DNA of 10,271 nucleotides from a bacterium (GTDB lineage Bacteria; Patescibacteriota; Microgenomatia; Levybacterales; UBA12049): NCBI GenBank assembly GCA_021784535.1, contig JAJYHW010000083.1, forward strand, positions 1-10,271. The letters are read 5' to 3'. The notes under the pieces are model-generated. The model ran no database searches and was not told where the DNA came from. It saw nothing but the letters and a program-made list of their open reading frames with translations. This document shows positions 1 through 6,290 of this stretch, in pieces. Each line of letters opens with the position of its first letter. Within the stretch, counting starts at the first letter, position 1. Made by a program: the position numbers and the translations under genes.

Positions 1-555
1 ATGCAATTCAACCAACAAATCTTCTGCACGTTTTTCTTCGGTTCCAATCACAATCCGATCAGGATGCTGCGTATCAGAAATCGCTTGTCCTTCTCGAAGG
101 AATTCAGGAACTGAAGCAATATCAAATTTTGCCGATTCAGGTTTCACTTCTTCAATAAGCTTCTGCACTTTCCGATTAGTGCCGACTGGCACAGTACTTT
201 TGACATTTACCACCGTATATCCGTCCAGATGCTTTCCGACTTTTTCTGCAACTTCATAAACTACAGAAAGATCAGCTTCACCGTTTGCTTTTGGAGGAGT
301 GCCAACAGCAATGAAGACGACATCTGATTGCGACACGGCTGGATCATAATCGAGAGTAAAAAGTAAGCGCTTCGCTTTCACATTTCGCTTAACAAGCTCA
401 TCTAGGCCTGGTTCATAAATTGGAATAATACCTTTCTTGAGGTTTTCAATTTTTTCAGGCGTGTGGCCAATCACCCAAACGGTATTTCCTAAATCAGCAA
501 ATACTGCCGCGCTTACCAAGCCTACATATCCATGTCCTACAAATGTTATTGTCAT
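1..555 (-). CDS. ugd: UDP-glucose 6-dehydrogenase, N-terminal part (runs off the window)
   Basis: The reading frame opens at ATG 555-553 and stays open to base 1, giving 185 residues of a family usually about 430-450 long. It belongs to the UDP-glucose/GDP-mannose dehydrogenases, which oxidise UDP-glucose to UDP-glucuronate with two NAD+ in the cytoplasm. Visible motifs are the Rossmann loop GHGYVG (residues 7-12), YEPGL (47-51), GTPP (85-88), STVPVGT (120-126) and PEFLREG (150-156), whose Glu is the conserved catalytic-site Glu. The catalytic Cys segment and the UDP-binding domain lie beyond the window. At the end of strand beta-2, where the family normally has an acidic residue for the NAD ribose, the sequence reads VIGHTPEKI, with Gly30 in that place. 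The gene starts 8 bases after rmlD and has no clear Shine-Dalgarno site, so it is probably the next gene of the same operon. Another UDP-sugar dehydrogenase is possible. Confidence 0.88.
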   Translation of the reverse strand, partial: MTITFVGHGYVGLVSAAVFADLGNTVWVIGHTPEKIENLKKGIIPIYEPGLDELVKRNVKAKRLLFTLDYDPAVSQSDVVFIAVGTPPKANGEADLSVVYEVAEKVGKHLDGYTVVNVKSTVPVGTNRKVQKLIEEVKPESAKFDIASVPEFLREGQAISDTQHPDRIVIGTEEKRAEDLLVELH

Positions 556-563
556 AGTATCTT

Positions 564-1433
564 TTACGTTTTTAATTCTTTGAGTCCTTCTTCAAATGTT
601 CTCATTGCGACACCCAATTGAGTTATTTTATCATTGTTTAACGAAAGATTAAAGGGTCGCGGTGCTTTTCTTTTAAAATATTCCTCACGGGTAGTCTTAC
701 TAATTAATGCTTTATCAAAACCGAACTTATCCGCCATTAACATAGTAGCATCATAAGGAGATAAACTCTGGCTTCCTACAACATGATAAATACCTGTCGC
801 TTTATTGGTAATCACTGCATCAATCGCGTAGGCAATATCATCAATAAACGTTGGCGTCATAATATGATCAGTAACCGCGGTAATCGGTTGTTTATTGGCA
901 AGTCTTCCCATAATTGCGTGAACAAAATCTTTTTTAAGCGGGAACTCATCTCCGCGATATGGATATGCAATACGCAAAATTGCATAAGGAACTCCTGATT
1001 TTTTGACAACCTCTTCACCTTTATATTTTGTCATTGCATACCAATTAATCGGGTCAGGAGCATCCTCTTCTGAGTATTTTTCAGGTACTTCTTTTTCCCC
1101 GTCAAAAACAAAATCTGTTGAGATGTAAAGAAGTTTTTTTTGTGAAGCTTTACAAGCATCCGCGATATTTTGTGCACCACCGACATTGATACGATAAGCT
1201 GCTCCATCTTCACCTTGCTCCTTATCCTTTTCGCATCCATCTACATCAGCTTTCGCAGCTATATGAAGAACAACCTCGTGTTCCTTATCATTTCTAATAA
1301 CATCCAAACTTGAAGGATCGGTAATGTCGACTCCGTTAGTCAAACTCAAATCGTCAATAGTATATTTATCTTGCAAAAGTTCTGCCAAACGCGAACCTAC
1401 AAGGCCTGATCCTCCTATTGTATAAATCTTCAT
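564..1433 (-). CDS. rmlD: dTDP-4-dehydrorhamnose reductase (RmlD-type SDR)
   Basis: This 289-residue protein has the usual RmlD length and would catalyse the last step to dTDP-L-rhamnose, the NAD(P)H-dependent reduction of dTDP-4-keto-L-rhamnose in the cytosol. Seen in the sequence: the nucleotide loop GGSGLVG (7-13), DVDGCE (63-68) in the place of the family's AVDKAE-like segment, the strand STDFVFDG (105-112) with catalytic Thr106, and the SDR pair Tyr132/Lys136 in YAMTKYKGE. A TPTFIDD segment and a C-terminal sugar-pocket half follow, as in RmlD and the MAT2B-like relatives. The ATG at 1433 overlaps the TGA of the upstream Nudix gene as ATGA, and a GGAAGG-type ribosome site precedes it, so translational coupling is likely. 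The reductase may serve another 4-keto-6-deoxy sugar if the neighbouring cupin is an isomerase rather than an RmlC substitute. Confidence 0.88.
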   Translation of the reverse strand: MKIYTIGGSGLVGSRLAELLQDKYTIDDLSLTNGVDITDPSSLDVIRNDKEHEVVLHIAAKADVDGCEKDKEQGEDGAAYRINVGGAQNIADACKASQKKLLYISTDFVFDGEKEVPEKYSEEDAPDPINWYAMTKYKGEEVVKKSGVPYAILRIAYPYRGDEFPLKKDFVHAIMGRLANKQPITAVTDHIMTPTFIDDIAYAIDAVITNKATGIYHVVGSQSLSPYDATMLMADKFGFDKALISKTTREEYFKRKAPRPFNLSLNNDKITQLGVAMRTFEEGLKELKT

Positions 1434-1963
1434 AACTTTCCTTCCTTTCTTAATTTATCAAATAATAATAATGCAGCTATATGCGTAGCAGTTGTAAACT
1501 CACCGTTTTCGATTTTTCCCAAAATTTTTTCTAAAGGTATTTTTTGTATCTCTATGTCCTCTTCAAAATCCAACTGTTGTTCACCTTCTTCTAAGTCGGT
1601 TGCTGCAAAAAGGTGTAAGGTGATATCCATGTTGCCAGCGAGATTCCAAACTGCAAGCTTGTCCCATTTCTTTGCAGTCAATCCAACTTCTTCTTGCAGT
1701 TCACGTTTGGCAGTTTCGAATGGATCATCGCCTTCTTCAATTGTCCCTTGGACAATCTCAAGATTCATTTTTTCTAACGCATCTCGATAATTGGATTCAA
1801 TATAGATTTCATTATTCACATACGGAATTATCAAAACTGATGCGTTCCTGTGAATAATATCTTTAGTAAATGTTTTGCCGTTTCTTTTTATAAGTTTTTG
1901 GAGTACTTTAAAGTATCTTGAAGTATATACAGTTTTTGTAGAAAGAATTTTGGTATCTGACAT
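1430..1963 (-). CDS. Nudix hydrolase, ADP-ribose/nucleotide-sugar pyrophosphatase-like
   Basis: This is a 177-residue Nudix protein of the ADP-ribose or nucleotide-sugar diphosphatase type. The Nudix box runs from Gly73 to Leu95 and ends in RELQEEVGL, keeping the metal-binding REUxEE core (Arg87, Glu88, Glu91, Glu92). At position 7 of the box, where the consensus has Glu, Asp79 is found. The N-terminal half (Val, Tyr and Ile-rich strands with NYRDALEKMNLEI before the box) resembles the family that recognises ADP-ribose and related NDP-sugars. Substrates of this group are hydrolysed to NMP plus sugar phosphate. The gene lies inside the dTDP-sugar operon, 14 bases after the cupin and overlapping rmlD by ATGA. 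Its product might clear or recycle an NDP-sugar, but that role is inferred from position only. No Shine-Dalgarno site is seen before the ATG at 1963. Confidence 0.85.
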   Translation of the reverse strand: MSDTKILSTKTVYTSRYFKVLQKLIKRNGKTFTKDIIHRNASVLIIPYVNNEIYIESNYRDALEKMNLEIVQGTIEEGDDPFETAKRELQEEVGLTAKKWDKLAVWNLAGNMDITLHLFAATDLEEGEQQLDFEEDIEIQKIPLEKILGKIENGEFTTATHIAALLLFDKLRKEGKL

Positions 1964-1977
1964 AAGAAAAGAAACGA

Positions 1978-2397
1978 TTATTGTGCAAGTTTTTCGTCAC
2001 GGATTTTCACATATTCATTATAATCTTCCAGGTAATCACTTCTGTCAGGGCTATAATTGGTTGAAGAAGCGGCGACAACAATCGCATCCTCAGAAAGATA
2101 CTTAAACCCATGCCAGACATAATTAGGGACATAAATAGCATTCTTTGGTCCTTCCAGAACGACTTCCTCTCTCCCATCGCCTTTATCAATAATTGCTGTA
2201 GCACTACCCTGAACCATAATAAATAATTCTTTTTCATGATAATGACAATGTTCACCGGAAATTCCTGTTTTGGGTTTGCTGAAAAAATAAACACGCTTTA
2301 CCTCAAAATCAATATATTCCTGCAACTCAAGAGGAGTCATCAAAAAATTTGGAGCATCAATATTCTTAAGAGTATATAATTGAAACTGTTTTGCCAT
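1978..2397 (-). CDS. Sugar-nucleotide cupin, QdtA/FdtA (WxcM-like) 3,4-ketoisomerase family
   Basis: A 139-residue single-domain cupin. It resembles the dTDP-4-keto-6-deoxy-D-glucose 3,4-ketoisomerases (FdtA, QdtA, TylM3; the WxcM-like family) in length, in the strand RVYFFSKPK, in the histidine motif GEHCHYHEKE (His50, His52, His54), and in the later AIYVPNYVWHGF with His96 and the C-terminal DYLEDYNEY. The family's usual PRGxHAHK segment is altered: Ile-Ser-Gly stands where Pro-Arg-Gly is expected. Known members move the keto group from C4 to C3 of the dTDP sugar before transamination, but no aminotransferase gene is present here. The gene instead occupies the rmlC position between rmlB and rmlD. 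It could be an unusual 3,5-epimerase substitute or a real ketoisomerase; the sequence alone does not decide. It starts 10 bases after the rmlB stop with no evident ribosome site. Confidence 0.8.
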   Translation of the reverse strand: MAKQFQLYTLKNIDAPNFLMTPLELQEYIDFEVKRVYFFSKPKTGISGEHCHYHEKELFIMVQGSATAIIDKGDGREEVVLEGPKNAIYVPNYVWHGFKYLSEDAIVVAASSTNYSPDRSDYLEDYNEYVKIRDEKLAQ

Positions 2398-2407
2398 ACT
2401 AGGTTAG

Positions 2408-3457
2408 TTATGCGGTTCCATTTTCATCCTCTGTTCCCAAGCTCTCCTGGAATTTATTCATCTCGTCATGCTTTTTTTGCCAGATATTTTCAACCCACTG
2501 GGTGTTGGTCTTGTACCATTCTATTGTTTCTTTGAGCCCTTGTTCAAATTTCTCCCGTGGATAATCAGGCCTCCAGCCAAGTGATGTAATCTTACTTGCG
2601 TCAATGGCATAGCGTCTGTCATGTCCCGGACGATCCTGAATATATTCAATTTTATCTTCCCCAACTCCCATGAGATTCAATATCATTTTCGTGATTTCAA
2701 GATTATTGCGCTCATTATCAACACCGATGTTATAGACTTCACCGGGAGTACCTTTATGAAGCAGGAGATCTAAAGCTTTTGAATGGTCAATAACATGAAT
2801 CCAGTCTCTGACATTTAATCCATCCCCATAGACAGGGACTTTCTCACCTTTTAAGAGTTTGAATACGAAAAATGGAATAAGTTTTTCCGGGAATTGATAG
2901 GGTCCGTAATTATTTGAGCAGTGCGTCACGATAACAGGCACTTTATGGGTTACAAAATAGGCATTACACATGAGGTCTCCTCCAGCTTTTGCTGCCGCAT
3001 ATGGCATATTTGGCCAAACCGGCGTTTTTTCAGTGAAGTAAGTATTTTCACCAAGCTTCAAGGAGCCATATACTTCATCTGTTGAGACATTAAGAAACCT
3101 TTCAATATTATTAGCTCGAACTGCATCCAGAATCATCTGGACACCAAGGGTATTTGTCAAAACAAAATCCTTTGTACCTCCATGAATTGAGCGGTCAACA
3201 TGCGTTTCAGCTGCAAAATTAATGACATGGGTAATGCCATTATCTTTCATCACCGCGTTAAGTGCATTCAAATCGGTAATGTCCCCTTGGACAAATTTAT
3301 ACTTTGGATTATCAGCAACGTCTTTCAAATTATCAAGATTGCCTGCATAAGTTAACTTATCAAAATTAACAATTGTGTATTCAGGATACGTCTGTAGCAT
3401 ATGACGGATAAAATTGGATCCAATAAACCCTGCTCCTCCACAAACTAAGAGCTTCAT
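2408..3457 (-). CDS. rmlB: dTDP-glucose 4,6-dehydratase
   Basis: This 349-residue extended SDR converts dTDP-glucose to dTDP-4-keto-6-deoxyglucose using bound NAD+, the second step of the rhamnose pathway. All hallmark segments are seen: GGAGFIG (7-13) for NAD, AAETHVDRS (82-90), STDEVYG (125-131) with the Thr-Asp-Glu catalytic trio Thr126, Asp127 and Glu128, YAAAK (Tyr153/Lys157), SNNYGPYQFPEKLIP for substrate and NVRDW (215-219). RPGHDRRYA (276-284) binds the dTDP moiety in family members. Length and motif order match full-size RmlB, with an acidic C-terminal tail of about 15 residues. The ATG at 3457 overlaps the rmlA stop as ATGA, and GGAG stands 7 bases upstream, so translation is probably coupled to rmlA. 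Confidence 0.96.
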   Translation of the reverse strand: MKLLVCGGAGFIGSNFIRHMLQTYPEYTIVNFDKLTYAGNLDNLKDVADNPKYKFVQGDITDLNALNAVMKDNGITHVINFAAETHVDRSIHGGTKDFVLTNTLGVQMILDAVRANNIERFLNVSTDEVYGSLKLGENTYFTEKTPVWPNMPYAAAKAGGDLMCNAYFVTHKVPVIVTHCSNNYGPYQFPEKLIPFFVFKLLKGEKVPVYGDGLNVRDWIHVIDHSKALDLLLHKGTPGEVYNIGVDNERNNLEITKMILNLMGVGEDKIEYIQDRPGHDRRYAIDASKITSLGWRPDYPREKFEQGLKETIEWYKTNTQWVENIWQKKHDEMNKFQESLGTEDENGTA

Positions 3458-4191
3458 GATAATTCTCCTTCCTTTACTTTCTGAGCTACAAGATTGTTTG
3501 CCCGCAGCAATTCATCATACGAGGTTCCTGCATCAATCCACCATTCAAGAATATGGCATTTTAAAGTACCTTCATGAAGATATTTATTATTTAAATCTGT
3601 CACCTCAAGTTCTCCACGGTCTGAAGGAGTTAAGGTTTTAATATAATCAAACACATGTTCATCATACATATAAATACCAGTCTGAGCAATATCTGATTTT
3701 GGGTTTTCAGGCTTTTCTTCAATAGAAAGCACCTTTCCATCATCTGCCATTTCAATAACTCCATATTGTTTTGATTCTGTTGCCATATGCATGCCAAAAA
3801 CCCGAGCTCCTTTTTCTTCTTTATCAAATTCTTCAACTATTGAGCGAAGATCAAAGTTAAAAATCCCATCACCTAACAAAACAAGAATTTTTTCGTTCTT
3901 TGCAAATTCTTTTGCCAGCCGTATCGCATCGGCAATTCCTCTAGGATTCTCCTGGACGCCATAAAAAAGACTAAGCCCGAAATGTTCTCCTGATTTTAAA
4001 AGACTTGTAAAATCTCCCGCATGATCTGGCGAACTGGTAATAAGTACTTCCGTAATACCCGCTTTTGCCATCGCCTCAATCGGATAATAAATCATTGGCT
4101 TATTGTAGACGGGAAGAAGATGTTTGTTGGTAACGAGAGTGAGCGGTCTGAGTCTGGTTGCAAGTCCTCCTGCTAAAATTACACCTTTCAT
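3454..4191 (-). CDS. rmlA: Glucose-1-phosphate thymidylyltransferase, short form
   Basis: This enzyme joins dTTP and glucose-1-phosphate to form dTDP-glucose, the entry step of the operon. From the ATG at 4191 it is 245 residues, the length of the short Bacillus-type RmlA rather than the roughly 290-residue enterobacterial form. Visible motifs are GGLATRLRPLT (8-18), Lys24 in the TNKHLLPV segment, LLGDGIF (105-111) with metal-ligand Asp108, IEEKPENPK (157-165) and WWIDAG (217-222) with the second metal-ligand Asp220. Two details differ from the common pattern: GGxATRL for GGxGTRL, and GDG where LGDN is usual. A TTG two codons upstream (4197) is in frame, but nearly all relatives begin MKG(V/I)ILAGG, so ATG 4191 is preferred. 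It heads the operon that continues to ugd and has its own promoter-like sequence but no Shine-Dalgarno site. Confidence 0.94.
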   Translation of the reverse strand: MKGVILAGGLATRLRPLTLVTNKHLLPVYNKPMIYYPIEAMAKAGITEVLITSSPDHAGDFTSLLKSGEHFGLSLFYGVQENPRGIADAIRLAKEFAKNEKILVLLGDGIFNFDLRSIVEEFDKEEKGARVFGMHMATESKQYGVIEMADDGKVLSIEEKPENPKSDIAQTGIYMYDEHVFDYIKTLTPSDRGELEVTDLNNKYLHEGTLKCHILEWWIDAGTSYDELLRANNLVAQKVKEGELS

Positions 4192-4199
4192 AGTCAACT

Positions 4200-4235
4200 A
4201 TTGTATAAGTATACTATATGAATCAAATTTCGCAA
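4200..4235 (-). promoter_or_regulatory. Predicted promoter of the rmlA operon
   Basis: Read on the minus strand, TTGCGA (4235-4230) and TATACT (4213-4208) are separated by 16 bases. A second -10 candidate, TACAAT (4205-4200), lies only 8 bases before the rmlA ATG. Either choice gives a very short or absent 5' leader. The -35 box begins 9 bases after the stop of the upstream glycosyltransferase gene. That suggests the sugar-nucleotide operon can be transcribed on its own even though the upstream gene has the same orientation. The -10 region contains the self-complementary octamer AGTATACT. This is judged by eye from sigma-70-like consensus only. Confidence 0.5.
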
Positions 4236-4244
4236 GGGATCATT

Positions 4245-5174
4245 TTAGATAGTTAATCTTGCCAGCGCGCGCTTATTGAGATAGTCAATTCCTTTAAAAA
4301 CAATCCATTGAAACAACGCAGGATATTTCTTACTGTAGTTCTTTTTGAAAAAAATTCTCATAGCTTCAAACCGTGCAGTCTGCACTCTTTTCTTTCCTTC
4401 AACATTGGCGGTGGTGACGTTTTGTGCTTTCGGCTTGATACCGCTTGAAGCTCCTCCGATATGCATGATGCTAACTTCTCCTACGTAATAAATTTTGTAA
4501 CCTAATTTTTTGATATCATAACAAAATTGTATATCCTCGCCATAAAAAAAATAATCCTCATCCCACCAGCCGACTTTTTTCCCCACCTCATACGGCATGA
4601 GCATAAACGCACCTTCTAGTGCATCTATTTCATGTGTCGTATGCAAATCTTTCCAGCCTTGTGTATAACCTGCAAATAATTTGCTCTTCGGAAACATTTT
4701 TTGTAAACCCGAAAAAAAACAAAACGCATTCCAGGGAGTCGGGAAGCCACGATGGCAATTAAAATCGATCTCTCCATCTTTGTTAATCAATTTACAAGAA
4801 GCCGCACCGGCATCAGGATGTTTTTCCATAAAATCAAGCATATATGTCAGCGTTTTTGGATAGACGATTGTGTCAGGATTCAAAAACAACACGTAGCTCC
4901 CTTTTACATAAGGAATACCTTTGTTATTTCCTGCAGCAAAACCGATATTGCCGCCATTGTCAACAGGATGGAACGATTTAATTTTTGTTTGCTTTTTATA
5001 CTCACGAAATGCATCAATAGATCGGTCAGGAGAATCATTGTCCGTTACAATTACTTCAAATTTCCCGGACATTACTTCCTCCGGGTAATTTTTTTCAATA
5101 GAAGCAATCGCATCAAGAGTAATTTGCTTGGTATTATAAGAAAGAATAATAATAGATAATGCAACTTGTGCCAT
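4245..5174 (-). CDS. Family-2 glycosyltransferase, WbbL-like (possible rhamnosyltransferase)
   Basis: A 309-residue GT-A fold glycosyltransferase of family GT2. The N-terminal strand VALSIIILSYNT is followed by VTDNDSPD (43-50), which binds the nucleotide part of the donor, then GGNIGFAAGNNKG (74-86). The DXD-equivalent is FLNPDT (Asn99-Asp101), the acceptor-site motif YGEDIQFC (211-218) carries Glu213-Asp214, and MHIGGASSG has His238. This order matches dTDP-rhamnose transferases such as WbbL, and the gene sits directly upstream of rmlA, so L-rhamnose or a related deoxysugar is a reasonable but unproven donor. There is no transmembrane span, but the basic C-terminus (KKNYSKKYPALFQW onward) could bind the membrane surface. 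It diverges from the plus-strand transferase at 5278. The start ATG at 5174 has only a weak purine-rich AGAGAAG upstream. Confidence 0.88.
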   Translation of the reverse strand: MAQVALSIIILSYNTKQITLDAIASIEKNYPEEVMSGKFEVIVTDNDSPDRSIDAFREYKKQTKIKSFHPVDNGGNIGFAAGNNKGIPYVKGSYVLFLNPDTIVYPKTLTYMLDFMEKHPDAGAASCKLINKDGEIDFNCHRGFPTPWNAFCFFSGLQKMFPKSKLFAGYTQGWKDLHTTHEIDALEGAFMLMPYEVGKKVGWWDEDYFFYGEDIQFCYDIKKLGYKIYYVGEVSIMHIGGASSGIKPKAQNVTTANVEGKKRVQTARFEAMRIFFKKNYSKKYPALFQWIVFKGIDYLNKRALARLTI

Positions 5175-5191
5175 AAAAACGCTTCTCTTGT

Positions 5192-5221
5192 ATTATAAAC
5201 GCAATTTGCCGCTAATAACAA
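5192..5221 (-). promoter_or_regulatory. Predicted promoter of the minus-strand glycosyltransferase
   Basis: On the minus strand TTGTTA (5221-5216) and a consensus TATAAT (5197-5192) are separated by 18 bases. The start codon follows 17 bases after the -10 box, which predicts a 5' leader of about 10 bases. The region is shared with the divergent plus-strand promoter at 5244-5271, and an overlapping palindrome lies between the two -35 boxes. Confidence 0.55.
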
Positions 5222-5223
5222 TA

Positions 5224-5240
5224 TCGCTTAGCGAATTCGC
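5224..5240. promoter_or_regulatory. Overlapping palindromes between divergent promoters (candidate operator)
   Basis: TCGCTTAGCGA (5224-5234) is a dyad with 5-base arms around a central T. GCGAATTCGC (5231-5240) is a perfect 10-base palindrome, and the two share GCGA. The result is three TCGC/GCGA half-sites in 17 bases, lying exactly between the two outward-facing -35 boxes (5216-5221 on minus, 5244-5249 on plus). This placement would suit a regulator controlling both glycosyltransferase genes. No regulator gene is visible in the window. Confidence 0.4.
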
Positions 5241-5243
5241 CAT

Positions 5244-5271
5244 TTGTTTTCTGAACAGATCATTCTATAAT
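5244..5271 (+). promoter_or_regulatory. Predicted leaderless promoter of the plus-strand glycosyltransferase
   Basis: TTGTTT (5244-5249) and a perfect TATAAT (5266-5271) are separated by 16 bases. The ATG at 5278 follows after only 6 bases, so transcription should begin at or within a base or two of the start codon. There is no room for a Shine-Dalgarno site. This also argues for the 5278 start and against the upstream in-frame TTG at 5188. Confidence 0.6.
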
Positions 5272-5277
5272 AGACCT

Positions 5278-6213
5278 ATGAAAAAAATTGCAGTTGTCAC
5301 TGTAAACTTTAACACAGCAGACGATACAACAACTTTTCTCAATTCTTTAAAATATGTCAAGATATCTGATTTCATATTAGAGACAATTATTGTCGACAAT
5401 GGCTCAAAAGAAGTTTTTAAGCTTCCTGAAAATTTAATAAAAGATAACATTACGCTGATCCGCTCTGAAATCAATACCGGTTTCTCAGGAGGCAATAATA
5501 TCGGTATAAAAGAAGCCTTGAAGCGAGGTGCAGATTATGTCTTGATCGTTAATAACGACACAATTGTGGATCAGGATATGATAGCAAATCTCCTCAAGGT
5601 ACTTGAAAGTAAACCCGAAATAGGTGTCACCACTCCAAAGATCTATTTCGCCAAAGGTCACGAATTCCATAAGGATAAATACAAAAAAGAAGATTTGGGA
5701 AAGGTATTTTGGTTCGCAGGCGGATATACAGATTGGGATAATGTACAGAGTATTCACCGTGGCGTTGATGAGATTGATCATGGACAATACGACGAGATTG
5801 AACCTATAGACTTCGCATCGGGATGCTGCATGTTTTTCAAACGGGAAGTTCTTGAAAAAGTCGGCATGTTTGATGACAGATATTTTCTTTATTATGAAGA
5901 TGCTGATCTCAATGAACGGATCAAACACGCAGGCTATAAAATATATTATGTCCCACCTGCGATCCTTGTTCATATCAATGCCGCTTCATCAGGTGGAGCA
6001 GGAAATGTTTTGCAGGATTATTTTATTACGAGAAACAAGATGCTTTTTGGCATGACATATGCGCCCTTGCGAACCAAAATTGCCCTCATTCGTGAAAGCC
6101 TCAGGCTCTTGCGAAACGGCAGGCCGTTTCAAAAACTCGGAATTCAAGATTATTATCTGAGAAGACTTAATAAAGGGACATTTTTTGAAAAGAGAGAAAA
6201 ACTTACTTCCTAA
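5278..6213 (+). CDS. Family-2 glycosyltransferase, WbbL-like
   Basis: This is the only substantial plus-strand gene. From ATG 5278 it encodes 311 residues of a GT2 transferase. The frame is open upstream to a TTG at 5188, but the canonical N-terminus (KKIAVVTVNFNT) and the promoter both point to 5278. Visible motifs are IIVDNGSK (37-44), NTGFSGGNNIG (66-76), the DXD-like VNNDT (91-95), YEDADLNER (206-214) with Glu207-Asp208, and VHINAASSGG with His232. The C-terminal 60 residues are rich in Arg and Lys and probably contact the membrane. The motif set is typical of rhamnosyltransferase-like GT2 enzymes of surface polysaccharide clusters; donor and acceptor cannot be read from sequence. It diverges from the transferase at 5174 and converges with the one ending at 6285, with an AT-rich hairpin behind it. 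Confidence 0.88.
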   Translation: MKKIAVVTVNFNTADDTTTFLNSLKYVKISDFILETIIVDNGSKEVFKLPENLIKDNITLIRSEINTGFSGGNNIGIKEALKRGADYVLIVNNDTIVDQDMIANLLKVLESKPEIGVTTPKIYFAKGHEFHKDKYKKEDLGKVFWFAGGYTDWDNVQSIHRGVDEIDHGQYDEIEPIDFASGCCMFFKREVLEKVGMFDDRYFLYYEDADLNERIKHAGYKIYYVPPAILVHINAASSGGAGNVLQDYFITRNKMLFGMTYAPLRTKIALIRESLRLLRNGRPFQKLGIQDYYLRRLNKGTFFEKREKLTS

Positions 6214-6234
6214 AAGTGAGTTTATAAATTCGAA

Positions 6235-6249
6235 TCTCCTAATTTCTAA
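6235..6249. repeat. Copy of an intergenic TCTC-TAATTTCTAA motif
   Basis: The gap between the convergent glycosyltransferase genes contains GAATCTC followed by CTAATTTCTAA (from 6232). Nearly the same string occurs twice in tandem at 8465-8492, in another intergenic gap on the opposite side of two genes. The copies differ by a few bases, so this looks like a degenerate dispersed intergenic repeat rather than a coding similarity. Confidence 0.4.
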
Positions 6250-6258
6250 TTTTTAGTG

Positions 6259-6290
6259 AATTTTCAATGATTTAAGTTGAAAATTTATTT
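6259..6290 (+). terminator. AT-rich hairpin terminator after the plus-strand glycosyltransferase
   Basis: AATTTTCAA (6259-6267) and TTGAAAATT (6277-6285) form a perfect 9-base stem with a 9-base loop. On the plus strand TATTTTAT follows, a T-rich though interrupted tail. The stem contains only one G-C pair, so strength is doubtful. Its right arm runs into the stop codon (6287-6285) of the convergent minus-strand gene. On that strand the hairpin would stand directly behind the stop but lacks an immediate T tract. Confidence 0.45.

Noticed and set aside
4192..4197. TTG start at 4197 for rmlA (likewise TTG at 7175 and GTG at 8147 for two glycosyltransferases).
   Set aside because: In each case an ATG two codons downstream matches the usual family N-terminus, and no ribosome site supports the earlier codon.
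5188..5277. TTG start at 5188 giving a 30-residue N-terminal extension of the plus-strand glycosyltransferase.
   Set aside because: The extension would cover the divergent promoter. The family begins at the KKIAVVTVNFNT strand, and TATAAT at 5266-5271 places the transcript start at ATG 5278.
5485..5973. Long antisense open frame (162 codons, minus strand) inside the plus-strand glycosyltransferase.
   Set aside because: It lies wholly within a gene with all GT2 motifs. Its translation has no recognisable domain, and long antisense frames are common opposite such genes.
6199..6223. Hairpin AAACTTAC / GTGAGTTT spanning the stop codon of the plus-strand glycosyltransferase, as a terminator.
   Set aside because: The stem includes a G-T pair, overlaps the coding end and is not followed by a T tract on the plus strand; on the minus strand the wobble becomes a mismatch. 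The hairpin at 6259-6285 is the better candidate.
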